Assembly: GCF_023276655.1 (NCBI RefSeq)
Contig: NZ_JALGRK010000001.1
Span: 453,501 to 517,500, forward strand
Length of the DNA: 64,000 nucleotides
From: Olsenella intestinalis
GTDB taxonomy: Bacteria; Actinomycetota; Coriobacteriia; Coriobacteriales; Atopobiaceae
Direction of reading: 5' to 3'
Shown: piece after piece, positions 50,899 through 58,995 of the stretch
How positions within the stretch are numbered: position 1 is the first letter of the stretch
How the letters are laid out: each line of letters starts with the position of its first letter
Made by a program: the position numbers and the translations under genes
The notes under the pieces: generated by a model
What the model saw: only the letters and a program-made list of their open reading frames with translations
What the model was told of the DNA's origin: nothing
Databases searched by the model: none

Positions 50899-52188
50899 CT
50901 AGAAACCGAGGGCCTGGAGGACGAACATGATTACGGTGAAGACCGTGACCGCGATGACCGTGACCCAGGTCAGGGCGTTCCAGATGCGGCCGTTTGCGTG
51001 CGCGCCCATGATGTGGCGGTCGCGCGCGATGACGATCATGCACACGAGGAGGACCGGCAGAAGCACGCCGTTGACCACCTGCGCGAGCATCATGATGCCG
51101 AAGAGGTTCACGTTGGGGATGAGCACCACGGCGGCGGAGACGAACAGGATCGCCGAGATGATGCCGCGGTAGGTGGGCGCCTCGGCCCAGCTGCGGTCGG
51201 CGCCGCGCTCCCATCCGAAGGCCTCGCAGACAGCGCTCGCGGTGATGCCGGGCAGGACGCACGCCGCGAGGAACGACGCGCCCACGAGGCCCACGCCGAA
51301 GAGGACCTGCGCGTAGGGGCCGGCGAGCGGGGCGAGCGCCGCGGCCGCGTCCTCGGCTCCGTTGACGGCGATGCCGGCCGGGAAGAGGACGTGGCCGGTC
51401 ACGAGGATGATGAACCACGAGATGATGCTCGCGACGACGGAGCCCGTGACGGTGTCGATGCGCTGGTAGGGGATGTCCTCCTCGCGCGCGTTCTTCTCGA
51501 CGACGTTGGACTGGGCCAGGAAGATCATCCAGGGCGCGATGGTGGTGCCGATGTTGGCGACGAGCAGCGAGAAGAACCGCGGGTCGTTGGCGAACTGGGG
51601 CACGACGGTGTCGTGGGCGGCCTGCGCCCAGTCGGGCTTGACCATGAAGCCCGCGACGATGTAGGTAACGAACACGCAGCTGATCGCGAGCAGGATCTTC
51701 TCGATGCGGTTGTAGGAGCCGCTCATGGTGAGCAGCCAGATCGCGAGGGCGGCCACGGGGACCGAGAGGTAGGTGGGCACGCCGAAGAGGCCGAGGCCCG
51801 AGGCGATGCCGGCGAACTCGGAGAGCGTGACCGTGGTGTTGGAGATCAGCAGCGCGAGCATGGCCAGGGCGCTGCCGCGCACCCCGAAGCGCTCGCGGAT
51901 GAGCGACGCGAAGCCCTTGCCCGTGACGCAGCCCATGCGCGCGGCGGTCTCCTGCACGACGATCAGCAGGAAGCACATGACGGGCACGGTCCAGAGCTGG
52001 CCGAAGCCGAACATGGCGCCGGCGTTCGAGTAGGTTGCCACGCCACCCGCATCGGCGCCGGCGAGTGCGGCGACCATGCCGGGGCCGAGCGCCGCGAGCA
52101 CGCGCTTGGGGTCCAGCCTGCGGCGCCCCTGCTGCTGCCCGGACTCGGCCGCGGCCGTGGGGGTGCTCTTCTCGGTGACGTCTGCCAT
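50899..52188 (-). CDS. NRAMP-family divalent metal transporter, NRMT-like (probably Mg2+)
   Basis: 429 aa; ATG 52188, two bases after the upstream stop. Eleven or so membrane helices of the SLC11/LeuT fold. In helix 1 the canonical DPGN metal motif reads DAGG (LAGADAGGVATYSNAG). In helix 6 the MPH motif reads APW (NIGTTIAPWMIFLAQS), so the soft-metal ligand Met is lost. These changes match the NRAMP-related Mg2+ transporters described from Eggerthella lenta, another member of the class. The operon partner has Mg-sensing-type MgtE_N/CBS domains. I infer Mg2+ uptake; transition-metal transport is less likely. Confidence 0.82.
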   Translation of the reverse strand: MADVTEKSTPTAAAESGQQQGRRRLDPKRVLAALGPGMVAALAGADAGGVATYSNAGAMFGFGQLWTVPVMCFLLIVVQETAARMGCVTGKGFASLIRERFGVRGSALAMLALLISNTTVTLSEFAGIASGLGLFGVPTYLSVPVAALAIWLLTMSGSYNRIEKILLAISCVFVTYIVAGFMVKPDWAQAAHDTVVPQFANDPRFFSLLVANIGTTIAPWMIFLAQSNVVEKNAREEDIPYQRIDTVTGSVVASIISWFIILVTGHVLFPAGIAVNGAEDAAAALAPLAGPYAQVLFGVGLVGASFLAACVLPGITASAVCEAFGWERGADRSWAEAPTYRGIISAILFVSAAVVLIPNVNLFGIMMLAQVVNGVLLPVLLVCMIVIARDRHIMGAHANGRIWNALTWVTVIAVTVFTVIMFVLQALGF

Positions 52189-52190
52189 GC

Positions 52191-54035
52191 CTACACCATC
52201 ACAATCCGCGCGACGACGTAGCAGACGACGGCGAACACCGCGAGCGCCACGAACATGGCCACGAGCGACAGCGAGAAGCCCGAGGTCTCCTTGTTCTGCT
52301 CGTCGCGCCTGTGCAGGATGTGCAGGTAGATGGGCGCGGTCGCGAACGACGCGAGGGTCGAGGCGGCCGCCGCGATGAAGCCGTAGGTGAGCGACGACGA
52401 GATCGAGCCCATGCCGTACTGCGTGCGCACGATGGTGTTGAACACCATGAGCATGAGCAGGACGAGAAGAGCAAACACGAGGCCGATGCCCAGGCTTCGC
52501 ACCGCGAAGCCCGCGAGCGACGGGGAGTCCTCGTCGTCGGGGTCGTTCTCGAGGAAGAAGTTCGTGACGTAGGTGATGGAGTCGTCCGCGACGATGAGCG
52601 CGATGGGCAGGCCGGCGCTCGCGAGCAGGACCGACTCGAGGGAAACGCGGCCCAGCGTGACGATGGCCATCACGACGGCGCCGAGCATCCAGATGAAGAA
52701 CCAGGCGTTGCGGCGCAGCAGCCACATGAGGTCGTGGCCGTTGCCGGACTGGTCGCCGTCGGTGCTGCCGCCGGCTATCTGGAGGTCCTCGGCGTGCTCC
52801 TCCTCCAGTACGTCAAGCGCGTCGTCGACCGTGACGATGCCGAGCAGCACGCCGTTGTCGTCGACGACGGGCATGGCCAGCAGGTTGTACTTGGCGATGT
52901 TCTCGGCCACGTCCTCCTGGTCGTCGTCGGGGTTCGCGGTGATGAGCTCGTCCTCGATCGAGATGTCGCTCAGGCGCTCGTCGGGCTCGGCCTTGACGAG
53001 CCTCTGGAGGGTGACGATGCCGGAGAGTCTCTTCTCGTCGTCCTTCAGGTAGACGTAGTGGACGGTCTCGAAGTCGTCGTCGAGGTTGCGCAGGCGCTCG
53101 ACGGCGTCGCCCACGGTGGCGCCCTCGTCCATGATGAGCGCCTCGGACGTCATGATGCGGCCCGCGGTGTTCTCGCGGTATCCCAGCAGCTGGCGGATCG
53201 CCTTGCGCTCCTTCACGCCCATGAGGCGCAGGAGCTTCTCGGCCTTCTCGTAGTCGAGCTCCGAGACGAGCTCGGCAGCGTCGTCGGGGTCCATCTCGGA
53301 CAGCATGCGCGACGCCTCGGACTCCTCCATGTCGCCCATGATCTCGGCGGCCATCGCGTCGTCGTCGAACTCGGCCATGGCCTCGGCCGCCTGCTCGCTC
53401 TCGAGCTGCGCGAACACCTGGCCGCGCAGGCGCGGGTCGAGCCGCTCGAGGATGTCGGCGATGTCGGCGGGGTGCAGCTCGTCGAGGGTCTTGTGCGTGA
53501 CGGAGAGCTTCACGCTCGACAGGTCGCGGTCGAGCAGGTCCATGTAGTTCCACGCGATGATGCGCTCGGGGATGGGCTTGCCGAGCGCGCGGGCGCACCT
53601 GGTCACGATGCGCTCGAGGTGCGGAGACAGCGAGCGCAGGATGCCTCGCGCGCCCACCTCGGCACCAAGCAGGCGCAGCTGAGAAGAGCTTGTGTCCGAG
53701 AGCTTCAGGTCGTTGACGCGAACGACGCGCATGCCGCGCGTGTCGACGATCTGCTTGTTGAGGAGGTCGCGGCGGATCAGGACCTCGTCGGGCTGCAGGT
53801 ACGAGAAGCGGATGTCGGTGTCGACCACCTTGAGGCGGACCTCGCAGTCGTCGAACGAGCCGACGTACTTGCGCCACGAGATCATGAAGGGGGTCTTGCC
53901 GGGCCCCTCGACCGCGAGCGCGGTCACGCGGGGGAAGACCTCGCCGGTGGCGATGCCCAGGTCGTTCACGCGACCGATCTTCTCGCCGTTAACGTCATAA
54001 ACGGGTTCGCCCAGCATCTGGGACAGGTAAATCAT
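52191..54035 (-). CDS. PRC-barrel / MgtE_N / CBS protein with unrecognised membrane domain
   Basis: 614 aa, ATG 54035 after AAGGAGCACC. Two N-terminal PRC barrels (LGEPVYDVNGEKIGRVNDLGIATGEVFP; RRDLLNKQIVDTRGMRVVRVNDL), an MgtE_N superhelix (HPADIADILERLDPRLRGQVFAQL..MDPDDAAELVSELDYEKAEKLL), a CBS pair (AGRIMTSEALIMDEGATVGDAVERL; MPVVDDNGVLLGIVTVDDALDVLEEE), then about five membrane helices. The C-terminal part does not show the conserved MgtE channel signatures. I infer a Mg2+-responsive partner or regulator of the adjacent NRAMP transporter; a true MgtE channel is the alternative. Confidence 0.78.
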   Translation of the reverse strand: MIYLSQMLGEPVYDVNGEKIGRVNDLGIATGEVFPRVTALAVEGPGKTPFMISWRKYVGSFDDCEVRLKVVDTDIRFSYLQPDEVLIRRDLLNKQIVDTRGMRVVRVNDLKLSDTSSSQLRLLGAEVGARGILRSLSPHLERIVTRCARALGKPIPERIIAWNYMDLLDRDLSSVKLSVTHKTLDELHPADIADILERLDPRLRGQVFAQLESEQAAEAMAEFDDDAMAAEIMGDMEESEASRMLSEMDPDDAAELVSELDYEKAEKLLRLMGVKERKAIRQLLGYRENTAGRIMTSEALIMDEGATVGDAVERLRNLDDDFETVHYVYLKDDEKRLSGIVTLQRLVKAEPDERLSDISIEDELITANPDDDQEDVAENIAKYNLLAMPVVDDNGVLLGIVTVDDALDVLEEEHAEDLQIAGGSTDGDQSGNGHDLMWLLRRNAWFFIWMLGAVVMAIVTLGRVSLESVLLASAGLPIALIVADDSITYVTNFFLENDPDDEDSPSLAGFAVRSLGIGLVFALLVLLMLMVFNTIVRTQYGMGSISSSLTYGFIAAAASTLASFATAPIYLHILHRRDEQNKETSGFSLSLVAMFVALAVFAVVCYVVARIVMV

Positions 54036-54219
54036 GGGTGCTCCTTAGCGCATTGTGACAGGCCCCGCGTGCGGGGCGTCTTGGGGTACCCCGCGACGCG
54101 CTCGAAGGAGACGCCGGGGGTCATCGACTGTGAGGTCGAGGTTTCATCAATGACCCTTCTCTTAGGTAGTACGTGATAACGCTCTGGCGGCGCGCCCTCA
54201 GCGCGCCCCGTGTATTGTA
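54036..54219 (-). promoter_or_regulatory. Structured leader and promoter of the Mg-transport operon
   Basis: On the minus strand a TACAAT box (54214-54219) is followed by about 180 nt of leader. It contains the pairing GGGTCATTGA / TCGATGACCC (within 54118-54157), a GGGGTACCCC palindrome and a GCCCCGC/GCGGGGC hairpin (about 54063-54078) close to the start. I do not see the M-box consensus, so a different Mg-responsive leader, or none, is possible. Confidence 0.45.
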
Positions 54220-54390
54220 CACGCCACGGGAAATGTACCACTTCGGACGCGCGGCAGTTACGCAACGTGCACAAATGCGCCGCGTTTGCCCCATGAGCGC
54301 ACGCGCGCTGTGCCATCATGTGCCCTAGGGTCGGCACTGGCGCGCAGCCGGGCGCCGCGCATCCGCATCAGTCAGAGGGGGAGTGCGACC
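54220..54390. other. Divergent spacer, mgtE-like to aldolase gene
   Basis: The rest of the 355-bp spacer holds upstream DNA for both genes; no gene or repeat recognised. Confidence 0.4.
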
Positions 54391-55068
54391 ATGGACGACT
54401 TCGAGCTCATCATCGACACGGCGGACCTCGACAGCATCAGGCTGTGCGACGAGGTGCTCGACGTGCAGGGGGTCACCACCAACCCCACCATCATCACGCG
54501 CACGGGCAAGCCCGCCGAGCAGGCGATCGCCGACCTCGTGGCGTACCTGCGCCCCGACCAGAAGCTCTTCGTCCAGGTGGTGGCCACCGACTTCGACGGC
54601 ATCATGTCCGAGGCGCGCCACATCGCGAGCCTGCGCCCCGAGAACACCTACCCCAAGATCCCGGTGACCCACGCGGGCCTGCGCGCGATCAAGCAGTGCT
54701 GCGCCGAGGGCATTCCCACGCTCGCGACGGCCATCTACAGCTCCGATGCCGCGTTCATGGCGGCGCACAACGGCGCCGACTACCTCGCGACGTACGTGAA
54801 CCGCATGTGCAACTACGGCGACGGCGTGCAGGACGTGATCGACCTGATCGACATGCTCGCGGCCCAGCATTCCACGTCCAAGCTGCTCGCGGCCTCGTTC
54901 AAGAGCGTCGACCAGGCGCACAAGCTGATCCGCGCCGGCGCGCAGGCGCTCACCCTGCCGCCCGACGTCGCCCTCGCGATGGTCGGCCACCCCGGCACCC
55001 AGGTCGCCGTCGACGAGTTCAGCGCAAACTGGAAGAAGGCCTACGGCCGCGACACCCTGCTCGCCTAA
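54391..55068 (+). CDS. Transaldolase/fructose-6-phosphate aldolase family protein
   Basis: 225 aa; ATG 54391 after AGAGGGGGAG. A small class I aldolase barrel: ELIIDTADLDSIRL, QGVTTNPTIITR, YPKIPVTHAGLRAIK with the Schiff-base Lys, GIPTLATAIYSSDAAFMAAHNGADYLATYVNRM, and KLLAASFKSVDQAHKLIRAGAQALTLPPDV. Length is that of FSA/TalC-type enzymes. It splits or transfers C3 units of sugar phosphates. Next to the ascorbate-type PTS, it may serve pentose-phosphate products of that pathway. Confidence 0.88.
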   Translation: MDDFELIIDTADLDSIRLCDEVLDVQGVTTNPTIITRTGKPAEQAIADLVAYLRPDQKLFVQVVATDFDGIMSEARHIASLRPENTYPKIPVTHAGLRAIKQCCAEGIPTLATAIYSSDAAFMAAHNGADYLATYVNRMCNYGDGVQDVIDLIDMLAAQHSTSKLLAASFKSVDQAHKLIRAGAQALTLPPDVALAMVGHPGTQVAVDEFSANWKKAYGRDTLLA

Positions 55069-55112
55069 GGCACGGCGCCCGCACCGCGGCGGTCGCGCAC
55101 CAATACAATCAC

Positions 55113-55194
55113 GCCAAGTAAGGCATGCCAAGAAAGGCACGCCGAGTAAAGCACGCCAAGAAGGGCGGCCACGTAGGGCACGCCGAGAAGAACC
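55113..55194. repeat. 14-bp tandem repeat between convergent genes
   Basis: Six units of about 14 bp with the consensus GCCRAGWARRGCAY start at 55113, 55127, 55141, 55155, 55169 (13 bp) and 55182. It fills the gap between the aldolase gene and the DeoR gene (which end at 55068 and 55200). It could be a variable-number minisatellite. Confidence 0.75.
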
Positions 55195-55199
55195 TGCCC

Positions 55200-56048
55200 C
55201 TACCTCGCGGCCCTGAGCGTGGGTATGGCAAGCTCCTGGAGCCTGCGCAGGATCTCGGGGTCCTCGGCGTCCGTGATGATGCCGGAGAAGTCGGTCAGCG
55301 AGGCGAAGCGGAACGCGTCGTGCCTGTTGAACTTCTGCTCGTCGGCGAGGAGGAACTTGTACGAGGCGTTGCGGATGACGCGCTCCTTTACCGAGCCGCT
55401 GTCGATGTTGTCCGACATGACGGCCGTGTTCTTGAGGTCGATGCCGCTTGTGCCGACGAAGGCCTTCGCGAACAGCAGGGGCTCGAGCAGGCTGACAGTC
55501 GCCGAGCCCACGAACCCGCTGAGCTGAACGTTGAGGTATCCGCCCGTTCCGAGCACGGTCACGTGGGGCGCGTTCCCGAGCCTGCGCATCACGTCGATCA
55601 TGTTGGTCGTGACGATGACCTTCTTGTCGCCCTCGGCGATCAGGTCGGCAAGCAGCACGTTTGTGTCTGAGACGTCGAGGAAGATCGAGTCGCCGTCGTT
55701 GATCTCGAAGTAGGCGCGCTTGGCGACTGCGAGGCGGCTTGCGTAGTCGGCGTCGTGCGCGGACTCGCCGGCGAGGTCGTCCGCCGTGCGAAGGTCGCCC
55801 CTGCGCTCCGTGAGGGAGGGGATGGGATTGGCGGCTGCCGAGGCGGCGGCGGGCGAGGGTTCGCTCTTCTCGATGCGCGTGGCTCCGCCATAGACGCGAA
55901 CGAGCTTTCCCTCCTTCGAAAGGTCCTGGAGGTCCTTGCGGATGCTGTCCACGCCCACGTTGAACATGGTCGCGAGGGCCTCGACCTCAACGCGGCCGTC
56001 TCGCTCTACGAGCTCGACGATTCTCTTTCTTCTCTCTCTGCGGAACAA
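55200..56048 (-). CDS. DeoR-family transcriptional regulator
   Basis: 282 aa. The TTG at 56048 is chosen because GGGAGG lies 7 nt upstream and the HTH follows at once (MFRRERRKRIVELVERDGRVEVEALATMFNVGVDSIRKDLQDLSKEGKLVRVYGGA). The sensor domain includes AKRAYFEINDGDSIFLDVSDTNVLLADLIAE, VIVTTNMIDVMRRLG, VTVLGTGGYLNVQLSGFVG and FVGTSGIDLKNTAVMSDNIDSGSVKE, the DeoRC phosphosugar-binding fold. About 45 disordered residues are inserted after the HTH. Divergent from the PTS genes, so probably their regulator. Confidence 0.92.
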   Translation of the reverse strand: MFRRERRKRIVELVERDGRVEVEALATMFNVGVDSIRKDLQDLSKEGKLVRVYGGATRIEKSEPSPAAASAAANPIPSLTERRGDLRTADDLAGESAHDADYASRLAVAKRAYFEINDGDSIFLDVSDTNVLLADLIAEGDKKVIVTTNMIDVMRRLGNAPHVTVLGTGGYLNVQLSGFVGSATVSLLEPLLFAKAFVGTSGIDLKNTAVMSDNIDSGSVKERVIRNASYKFLLADEQKFNRHDAFRFASLTDFSGIITDAEDPEILRRLQELAIPTLRAAR

Positions 56049-56071
56049 CGTCACACCTCCCCTCAAACCTT

Positions 56072-56149
56072 TGCCCAAAAGGATATACGACGTTTGTGCC
56101 CAAAAATCGACCTCTTGGAACAATCTGGAAGAAATTTCCTAATTTCTTC
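56072..56149. promoter_or_regulatory. Candidate DeoR operators in the PTS divergent spacer
   Basis: Direct repeats TGCCCAAAA at 56072-56080 and 56097-56105 (25 bp apart) and a perfect inverted repeat GAAGAAATT-TCCT-AATTTCTTC at 56128-56149 lie between the DeoR gene and the PTS IIA gene. Either could bind the regulator. The spacer is AT-rich compared with its neighbours. Confidence 0.5.
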
Positions 56150-56271
56150 TTGCAAAACTGGAAAAAACTGGAATAGGATAGGTTCGCTCGTTGAATCACA
56201 GGGTCACTATGTGCGAGAAACGCGAGGCAGAACGCCATCTCGCGCCGAGGCCCTCCAGGATGGAGGTGCAT

Positions 56272-56721
56272 ATGGGAGCAGTCAAGAGCATGCTCAAGCG
56301 CGAGAACGTGCAGATCGTTCAGTCGTGCGCCGATTGGGAAGAGGCCGTTCACGTGGCCGTTCAGCCGCTGGTCGACGGCGGTTACGTCAAGCCCGCCTAC
56401 ATTGACGGCATCATCGAGAACGCGCACGAGCTCGGCCCGTATTTCGTGCTTGTTCCAGATCTGGCCCTTCTTCACGCCCGCCCCGAGCAGGGTGCCATCA
56501 AGAGGCAGCTTGCCGTCACGGTGCTGCGCGAGGGGACGGAGTTCAAGCCCGGCGAGCCCTGCCGCGTGCTGGTCACGCTGGCGGCCGAGGACTCGAACTC
56601 GCACATCGACGTCATGAGGGTCCTGGCGGCCATGTTCGCCGACCCCTCGAACATCGAGAAGGTCGCGACCGCCGAGTCGGCCGACGACATCTACCGCTTC
56701 TTCGTCGACTTCTCCGCCTAG
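56272..56721 (+). CDS. PTS sugar transporter subunit IIA (ascorbate type)
   Basis: 149 aa, ATG 56272 after GGAGG. EIIA of the fructose/mannitol-ascorbate superfamily: VQPLVDGGYVKPAYIDGIIENAHELGPYFVLVPDLALLHARPEQGAIKRQLAVTVL with the phosphorylated His in LLHARPE, and NSHIDVMRVLAAMFAD. It takes phosphate from HPr and passes it to IIB. First gene of a IIA-IIC-IIB operon. Confidence 0.92.
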   Translation: MGAVKSMLKRENVQIVQSCADWEEAVHVAVQPLVDGGYVKPAYIDGIIENAHELGPYFVLVPDLALLHARPEQGAIKRQLAVTVLREGTEFKPGEPCRVLVTLAAEDSNSHIDVMRVLAAMFADPSNIEKVATAESADDIYRFFVDFSA

Positions 56722-56784
56722 GCGGGGTCCGTAGAGAGACAAGCAAACAAGAACAACCGGTAAGCAATCAACTAAGGGGGAAAC

Positions 56785-58257
56785 ATGGCAGTACTCGACT
56801 TCATCGTCAACATCCTGTCTACGCCGGCAATTCTCGTCGGCCTTCTGGCGCTACTCGGCCTTTGTCTTCAGGGCAAGCCCGTTGAGGACGTCATGAAGGG
56901 CACCATCAAGACCATCGTCGGCTTCCTGGTCCTGTCCGCCGGCGCGGCCTTCCTGCAGTCCGGCTCGCTCCTCGCCTTCGGCGAGCTCTTCAACTACGCC
57001 TTCAACATGCAGGGCGTCGTTCCCAACAACGAGGCCGTCGTCGCCGACGCCCTCCAGAACTTCGGCACCAGCTCGGCCATCATCATGGCCCTCGGCATGG
57101 TCTTCAACATCGTGCTGGCTCGCTTCTCGCGCATGCCGTACATCTTCCTCACCGGCCACCACACCCTGTACATGGCGTGCATGATCGCCGTCATCCTCGG
57201 CGGCGCCGGCCACCTCGAGGGCTGGATGCTCTACATCGCCGGCGGCTGCCTGCTCGGCCTGATCATGGTCCTGTCCCCGGCGTACTGCCAGGTCACCTTC
57301 CGCAAGGTCACCAAGAGCGATTCCGTGGCCCTCGGCCACTTCGGCGGCATCGGCTACTGGTTCGCCGGTCTCGTCGGCAAGCTCTTCGCCAAGGACCCGA
57401 AGCGCAAGAGCACCGAGGAGATCAACTTCCCCAAGCGCCTCGTCTTCCTGCGTGACACCACCGTCTCCATCTCCCTCACGATGATGGTCTTCTTCCTCAT
57501 CGTCGTGGGCGTCGCGGTCGCCAAGGGCCTGCTCGGCCTCGTTCCCGCCGGCACCGACCCCGTTGCCGCCCAGGCCATCCTCGAGCCCTACGGCCTGACC
57601 GTCGACAACTGCGCCACCCTGCTCAACATCGGCACCGAGACCAAGACCAACTGGATCGTGTGGGCCATCACCTCTGGCATGAGCTTCGCCGGCGGCGTCT
57701 ACATCATCCTCTCCGGCGTGCGCCTGATCATCGGCGAGATCGTCCCCGCCTTCAAGGGCATCGCTGACAAGCTCGTCCCCGGCGCCAAGCCCGCCCTCGA
57801 CTGCCCCGTCGCCTTCACCTACGCTCCCAACGCCGTCATCATCGGCTTCCTGAGCTCCTTCGTCGGTGGCATCCTCGGCCTGCTCATCCTCAACGGCGTC
57901 AACACCGCGATCCCCGTCGCCCTCATCCTCCCGGGCGTCGTGCCCCACTTCTTCTGCGGTGCCACCGCGGGCGTCTTCGGCAACGCCGAGGGTGGCCTCA
58001 AGGGCTGCATCGCCGGCGCCTTCGCCCACGGCCTGCTCATCACCTTCCTGCCCGCGATCTGCATGCCCGTCTTCACGGCCCTCGGCTACGTCGGCACGAC
58101 CTTCTCTGACGCCGACTTCTCCTGGATGGGCATCGTCTTCGGCAACGTCGTGAACTTCACCAGCGGCGCCGTCCTGCTCGCGATCTGCGTCATCGTGTAC
58201 CTCCTGCCGATCGTCTACAACTTCGTCGCTCCCAAGAAGAGCGCCGAGCAGGAGTAG
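56785..58257 (+). CDS. ulaA: PTS ascorbate-type permease subunit IIC (UlaA-like)
   Basis: 490 aa, ATG 56785 after AAGGGGGAAAC. About 11 membrane helices. The opening LDFIVNILSTPAILVGLLALLGLCLQGKPVEDVMKGTIKTIVGFLVLSAGAAFL and ARFSRMPYIFLTGHHTLYMACMIAVIL match UlaA/SgaT, as do the later AFTYAPNAVIIGFLSSFVGGI and GVVPHFFCGATAGVFGNAEGG. UlaA is a vitamin C transporter, but close relatives carry other sugars, so the substrate is uncertain. Confidence 0.9.
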   Translation: MAVLDFIVNILSTPAILVGLLALLGLCLQGKPVEDVMKGTIKTIVGFLVLSAGAAFLQSGSLLAFGELFNYAFNMQGVVPNNEAVVADALQNFGTSSAIIMALGMVFNIVLARFSRMPYIFLTGHHTLYMACMIAVILGGAGHLEGWMLYIAGGCLLGLIMVLSPAYCQVTFRKVTKSDSVALGHFGGIGYWFAGLVGKLFAKDPKRKSTEEINFPKRLVFLRDTTVSISLTMMVFFLIVVGVAVAKGLLGLVPAGTDPVAAQAILEPYGLTVDNCATLLNIGTETKTNWIVWAITSGMSFAGGVYIILSGVRLIIGEIVPAFKGIADKLVPGAKPALDCPVAFTYAPNAVIIGFLSSFVGGILGLLILNGVNTAIPVALILPGVVPHFFCGATAGVFGNAEGGLKGCIAGAFAHGLLITFLPAICMPVFTALGYVGTTFSDADFSWMGIVFGNVVNFTSGAVLLAICVIVYLLPIVYNFVAPKKSAEQE

Positions 58258-58448
58258 TCCGCTCGACCCCCTCTCGCCTTGCTGCGCCGCGGGTTGGCCG
58301 GCCGCATCGGTCTGCCCTCCCGCGGCGCGCGGCACAAGACGCTCGGCGACCAACGCGGGCGCCCGCAGCCCCTGGCGAGTAGACTTGCACTAGGTGTTAT
58401 CCATCGGCCGCCGCGCACGTGCGACGGGCCTTACGTAAGGAGAAGAAC

Positions 58449-58730
58449 GTGGCCATCAACAAGATTCTCTGCTGCTGCGGTTCCGGCCTCGGCTCCAGCC
58501 TCATCGTCCACATGAACACCGAGGACGTCGTCAAGGCCCTCGGCCACCCCGAGATCGAGGTCGATCACACCACGATCTCCGACATCAACCCCACGGCTGC
58601 CGACCTCTTCGTCGTCGCCGGCGACCTCAGGGACTTCGTCAGCAACATCCCTGACGAGCAGAAGGTCATCCTCGACAACATCCTCGACAAGGACGAGCTT
58701 CAGCAGAAGCTGGCCGAGCGCCTCGCCTAG
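58449..58730 (+). CDS. PTS sugar transporter subunit IIB (ascorbate type)
   Basis: 93 aa, GTG 58449 after AAGGAGAA. It begins INKILCCCGSGLGSSLIVHMNTEDVVKALG, the SgaB/UlaB P-loop with the phosphorylated Cys just before GSGLGSS. It accepts phosphate from IIA and phosphorylates sugar entering through IIC. It is separated from IIC by 190 bp, so differential expression is possible. Followed by a strong terminator. Confidence 0.92.
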   Translation: MAINKILCCCGSGLGSSLIVHMNTEDVVKALGHPEIEVDHTTISDINPTAADLFVVAGDLRDFVSNIPDEQKVILDNILDKDELQQKLAERLA

Positions 58731-58772
58731 GCACGCTCTTCTCGGCAGCTCCTCTTTGCTCCAACAGATCTT

Positions 58773-58804
58773 GGCGGGCGTCCCCTGTGGGCGCCCGCCT
58801 TTTT
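58773..58804 (+). terminator. Terminator of the PTS operon
   Basis: GGCGGGCG (58773-58780) / CGCCCGCC (58792-58799) with an 11-nt loop, then TTTTT. A GCTCTTCTC motif lies 30 bp upstream (58735-58743). Confidence 0.88.
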
Positions 58805-58995
58805 GTGCGTCTGGCGCAACCGGCCCGCCGGCTGCCATGCCGCGCGGCGCCCATATCGTCGCGCCTGTCGACGGATTGGTGCGCCTTCCTGCCCCGACGT
58901 TCACCGGGCGACCCTCGCCGCATAGAATGAAATGACGTAGTGGTCCGCGGCGGCACCACCGCCGCGCAGGTGCGACGGGTTCGAGGGGGTGCCAC

